Assembly (NCBI GenBank): GCA_046724395.1
Contig: JBKOWM010000060.1
Location: 1-32,210, forward strand
Direction of reading: 5' to 3'
Source: DATAEU01 sp046724395
GTDB taxonomy: Bacteria; Actinomycetota; UBA4738; HRBIN12
Length of the DNA: 32,210 nucleotides
Both the position numbers and the translations under genes were made by a program. Positions 30,979 through 32,210 of the stretch are shown one piece after another. Position 1 is the stretch's first letter, and the number at the start of each line of letters is the position of its first letter. The notes under the pieces are model-generated. The model was not told the origin of the DNA. It saw nothing but the letters and a program-made list of their open reading frames with translations, and did not search any database.

Positions 30979-32106
30979 CTAGCTCGCCGCATCCTTTCGG
31001 TGCACGTCGACGCCGTGGCGCTCGGCCCACGTCTTCGCGTCCTCGCGGTCTGCGGCGGCGCGGTACGCGAGCTCCTGCGCGCCTTCGCGGGCCCTGGGAC
31101 GGCCGCCGACACCGGCCCGGAGCGACGCGTACGCGAGGGCGCCGAACGGGATCGGGAGCCAGAAGTTGACGAGCCGGTACGCGACGACGCCGACGATGGC
31201 GACCGGCCTGTCGACGCCGAACCCGATCAGGGACGCCGTCAGGACCGCCTCGACGACCCCGAGCCCGCCCGGCGTCACCGGGATCACCGCGACGACGTAG
31301 GCCAGCCCGTACGCGACGAGCATCGAGATCGGATCGACGGCGTCTCCGAATGCCGCCAGGAAGATCCACAGGCACGCCGCGTCGAAGAGCCAGTTCGCGG
31401 CTGCCCACCCGATCGCGCGGACCAGCAGCGCCCGGTCGTCCAACAGCGCTCGCAGGTTCGCGGCGACGCGATGGACAGCCCGGTGCACGGCGTCCTCGCT
31501 CAGAAACGGCGTCTTGCGCGCGACCGCGCGGAGCACCCGCGCCGCGCGGTTCTCGCCTCGAGTGAGCGCGATGACGAGCGCGAAGAACGCGCCGAGCAGC
31601 ACGACGCCTGCGATCGCCGCCGTCGCGTACAGCGCGCTGTAGCCGTGGACCGGGATCGAGACGACGAGCGCGATCCACAGCATGAGGTTGAGCACGACCG
31701 CCGAGCCGAGGCTCTGCAGCGCGATCGCAAACCCCGCGTCCTCCGAGCTGATGCCCTCGTCCGTCAACAGCTTGATGCCGAGGCCCGCCCCGGCCGCCGC
31801 GCCTCCGGGCACGAGGTGGCTGATCGCGAGCGTCGACAGCTGGATCTGCGTCGTGCGCAGCAGCGACGGCGCGCTTCCGCGCGGCAGCACCGAGCGTGTG
31901 AGCTGCGCGTACGACAGGATCGAGGCGACCTCCGCGACAACCGCGATGACGAGGAGTGCCAGGTTCACGTTCGCCAGGGTCGACAGCGAACGCCGCGCGC
32001 CTGCGAACTGCGGGATGACGAGATACTCGACGACCAGAAGGAACGCGAGGAGGGCGACGAATCGCCGCACCGTACGGCGCAACGAGCCTCCGCCGGTCCG
32101 GCTCAC
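30979..32106 (-). CDS. YbhN/UPF0104-type membrane protein (flippase-like, LPG synthase membrane domain family)
   Basis: A 375-residue protein with about eight helices. Two conserved small-residue motifs are present: STLAISHLVPGGAAAG (about residues 95-110) and AVIPVTPGGLGVVEAVL (about 285-300). These define the lysylphosphatidylglycerol synthase membrane-region/UPF0104 family, whose members flip lipids or stand alone with unknown substrate; no synthase domain follows here. The last 45 residues are charged and cytoplasmic. I favour the GTG at 32106 because a -10-like TATCGT lies just upstream and the family protein begins near RRTVRRFVALLAFLLVV. The ATG at 32151 would overlap the divergent acetyltransferase gene. 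Confidence 0.85.
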   Translation of the reverse strand: MSRTGGGSLRRTVRRFVALLAFLLVVEYLVIPQFAGARRSLSTLANVNLALLVIAVVAEVASILSYAQLTRSVLPRGSAPSLLRTTQIQLSTLAISHLVPGGAAAGAGLGIKLLTDEGISSEDAGFAIALQSLGSAVVLNLMLWIALVVSIPVHGYSALYATAAIAGVVLLGAFFALVIALTRGENRAARVLRAVARKTPFLSEDAVHRAVHRVAANLRALLDDRALLVRAIGWAAANWLFDAACLWIFLAAFGDAVDPISMLVAYGLAYVVAVIPVTPGGLGVVEAVLTASLIGFGVDRPVAIVGVVAYRLVNFWLPIPFGALAYASLRAGVGGRPRAREGAQELAYRAAADREDAKTWAERHGVDVHRKDAAS

Positions 32107-32110
32107 CGCG

Positions 32111-32120
32111 ACGATACCCT
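32111..32120. promoter_or_regulatory. Overlapping divergent -10 elements, flippase-like / GNAT genes
   Basis: TACCCT (32115-32120) leads by six bases to ATG 32127 on the plus strand. On the minus strand TATCGT (32116-32111) leads by four bases to GTG 32106. The two hexamers share two base pairs, and only 20 bases separate the two start codons, so this is a candidate bidirectional leaderless promoter. The minus-strand spacing is shorter than usual. Confidence 0.5.
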
Positions 32121-32126
32121 TCGAGA

Positions 32127-32210
32127 ATGGCTCACCTCGACGACGAACCACCCGCGCCGTCGATCGCCACCGAGCGGCTCGACCTGCGTCCGTTCACCTC
32201 TGACGACGAG
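32127..32210 (+). CDS. GNAT-family N-acetyltransferase, N-terminus only
   Basis: Twenty-eight codons from ATG 32127 to the window edge, ending in the middle of the gene. The segment TERLDLRPFTSDDE is the classic opening of RimJ/RimL-type acetyltransferases (TERLxLRPxxxxD). The start is supported by TACCCT and six bases. Acceptor substrate cannot be judged from this fragment. Confidence 0.7.
   Translation, partial: MAHLDDEPPAPSIATERLDLRPFTSDDE

Overview
This is a high-GC, gene-dense bacterial chromosome segment with about 35 genes in short operons, frequent ATGA/GTGA/TGATG stop-start overlaps and many GTG starts. No rRNA, tRNA, CRISPR array, insertion sequence or phage gene was seen. The gene set (SufR-like HTH regulator, GH15 glucoamylase, bacterial Ku, SpoIID/LytB lipoprotein, cyclases of the alpha/beta-hydrolase type, DUF7218-like and Rho-N-like small basic proteins) and repeated leaderless promoters (TANNNT, six bases, start codon) suggest an uncultured Actinomycetota (Thermoleophilia-like) or a high-GC Chloroflexota relative. 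The phylum is an inference.

Region 1 (1-7.2 kb): a DoxX-like membrane protein cut by the window edge is divergent from an operon of SufR-like regulator, small membrane protein and GH15 hydrolase. A poorly coding stretch follows (3813-4444). Then come minus-strand genes for a 92-residue membrane protein, a cupredoxin lipoprotein, a shortened and frameshifted cyclase, and an HtrA-like protease. Region 2 (7.2-10 kb): SAM methyltransferase, Ku with an unusual acidic insertion, and an EamA transporter, all on the plus strand. Region 3 (10-15.4 kb): a tightly coupled minus-strand operon (LolA/RseB-like lipid-binding-type protein, ABC ATPase, ABC permease, secreted SGNH hydrolase) is divergent from an ECF sigma factor and a membrane DUF4232 protein that may be its anti-sigma factor. 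The shared intergenic region carries two adjacent perfect palindromes.

Region 4 (15.4-21.1 kb): aldo/keto reductase, an orphan OppB-type permease, a class III cyclase with an unassigned N-terminal domain, a three-helix membrane protein, a DinB-family protein, a zinc-ribbon membrane protein broken by a one-base frameshift in a T5 run, and two small basic proteins. Region 5 (21.2-27.3 kb): metallophosphoesterase, APC permease, AbiEii-like nucleotidyltransferase paired with a SpoIID lipoprotein, and a convergent serine beta-lactamase-like hydrolase. Region 6 (27.3-32.2 kb): a heterodimeric ABC exporter with one degenerate ATP site, a YbhN-type flippase-like membrane protein, and the start of a GNAT acetyltransferase. 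The last two genes diverge from a 20-base spacer holding overlapping -10 elements.

The most interesting system-level signals are the recurrent leaderless promoter architecture, which fixes several starts, and the envelope-type LolA/ABC/SGNH operon facing an ECF sigma module across a palindromic control region.
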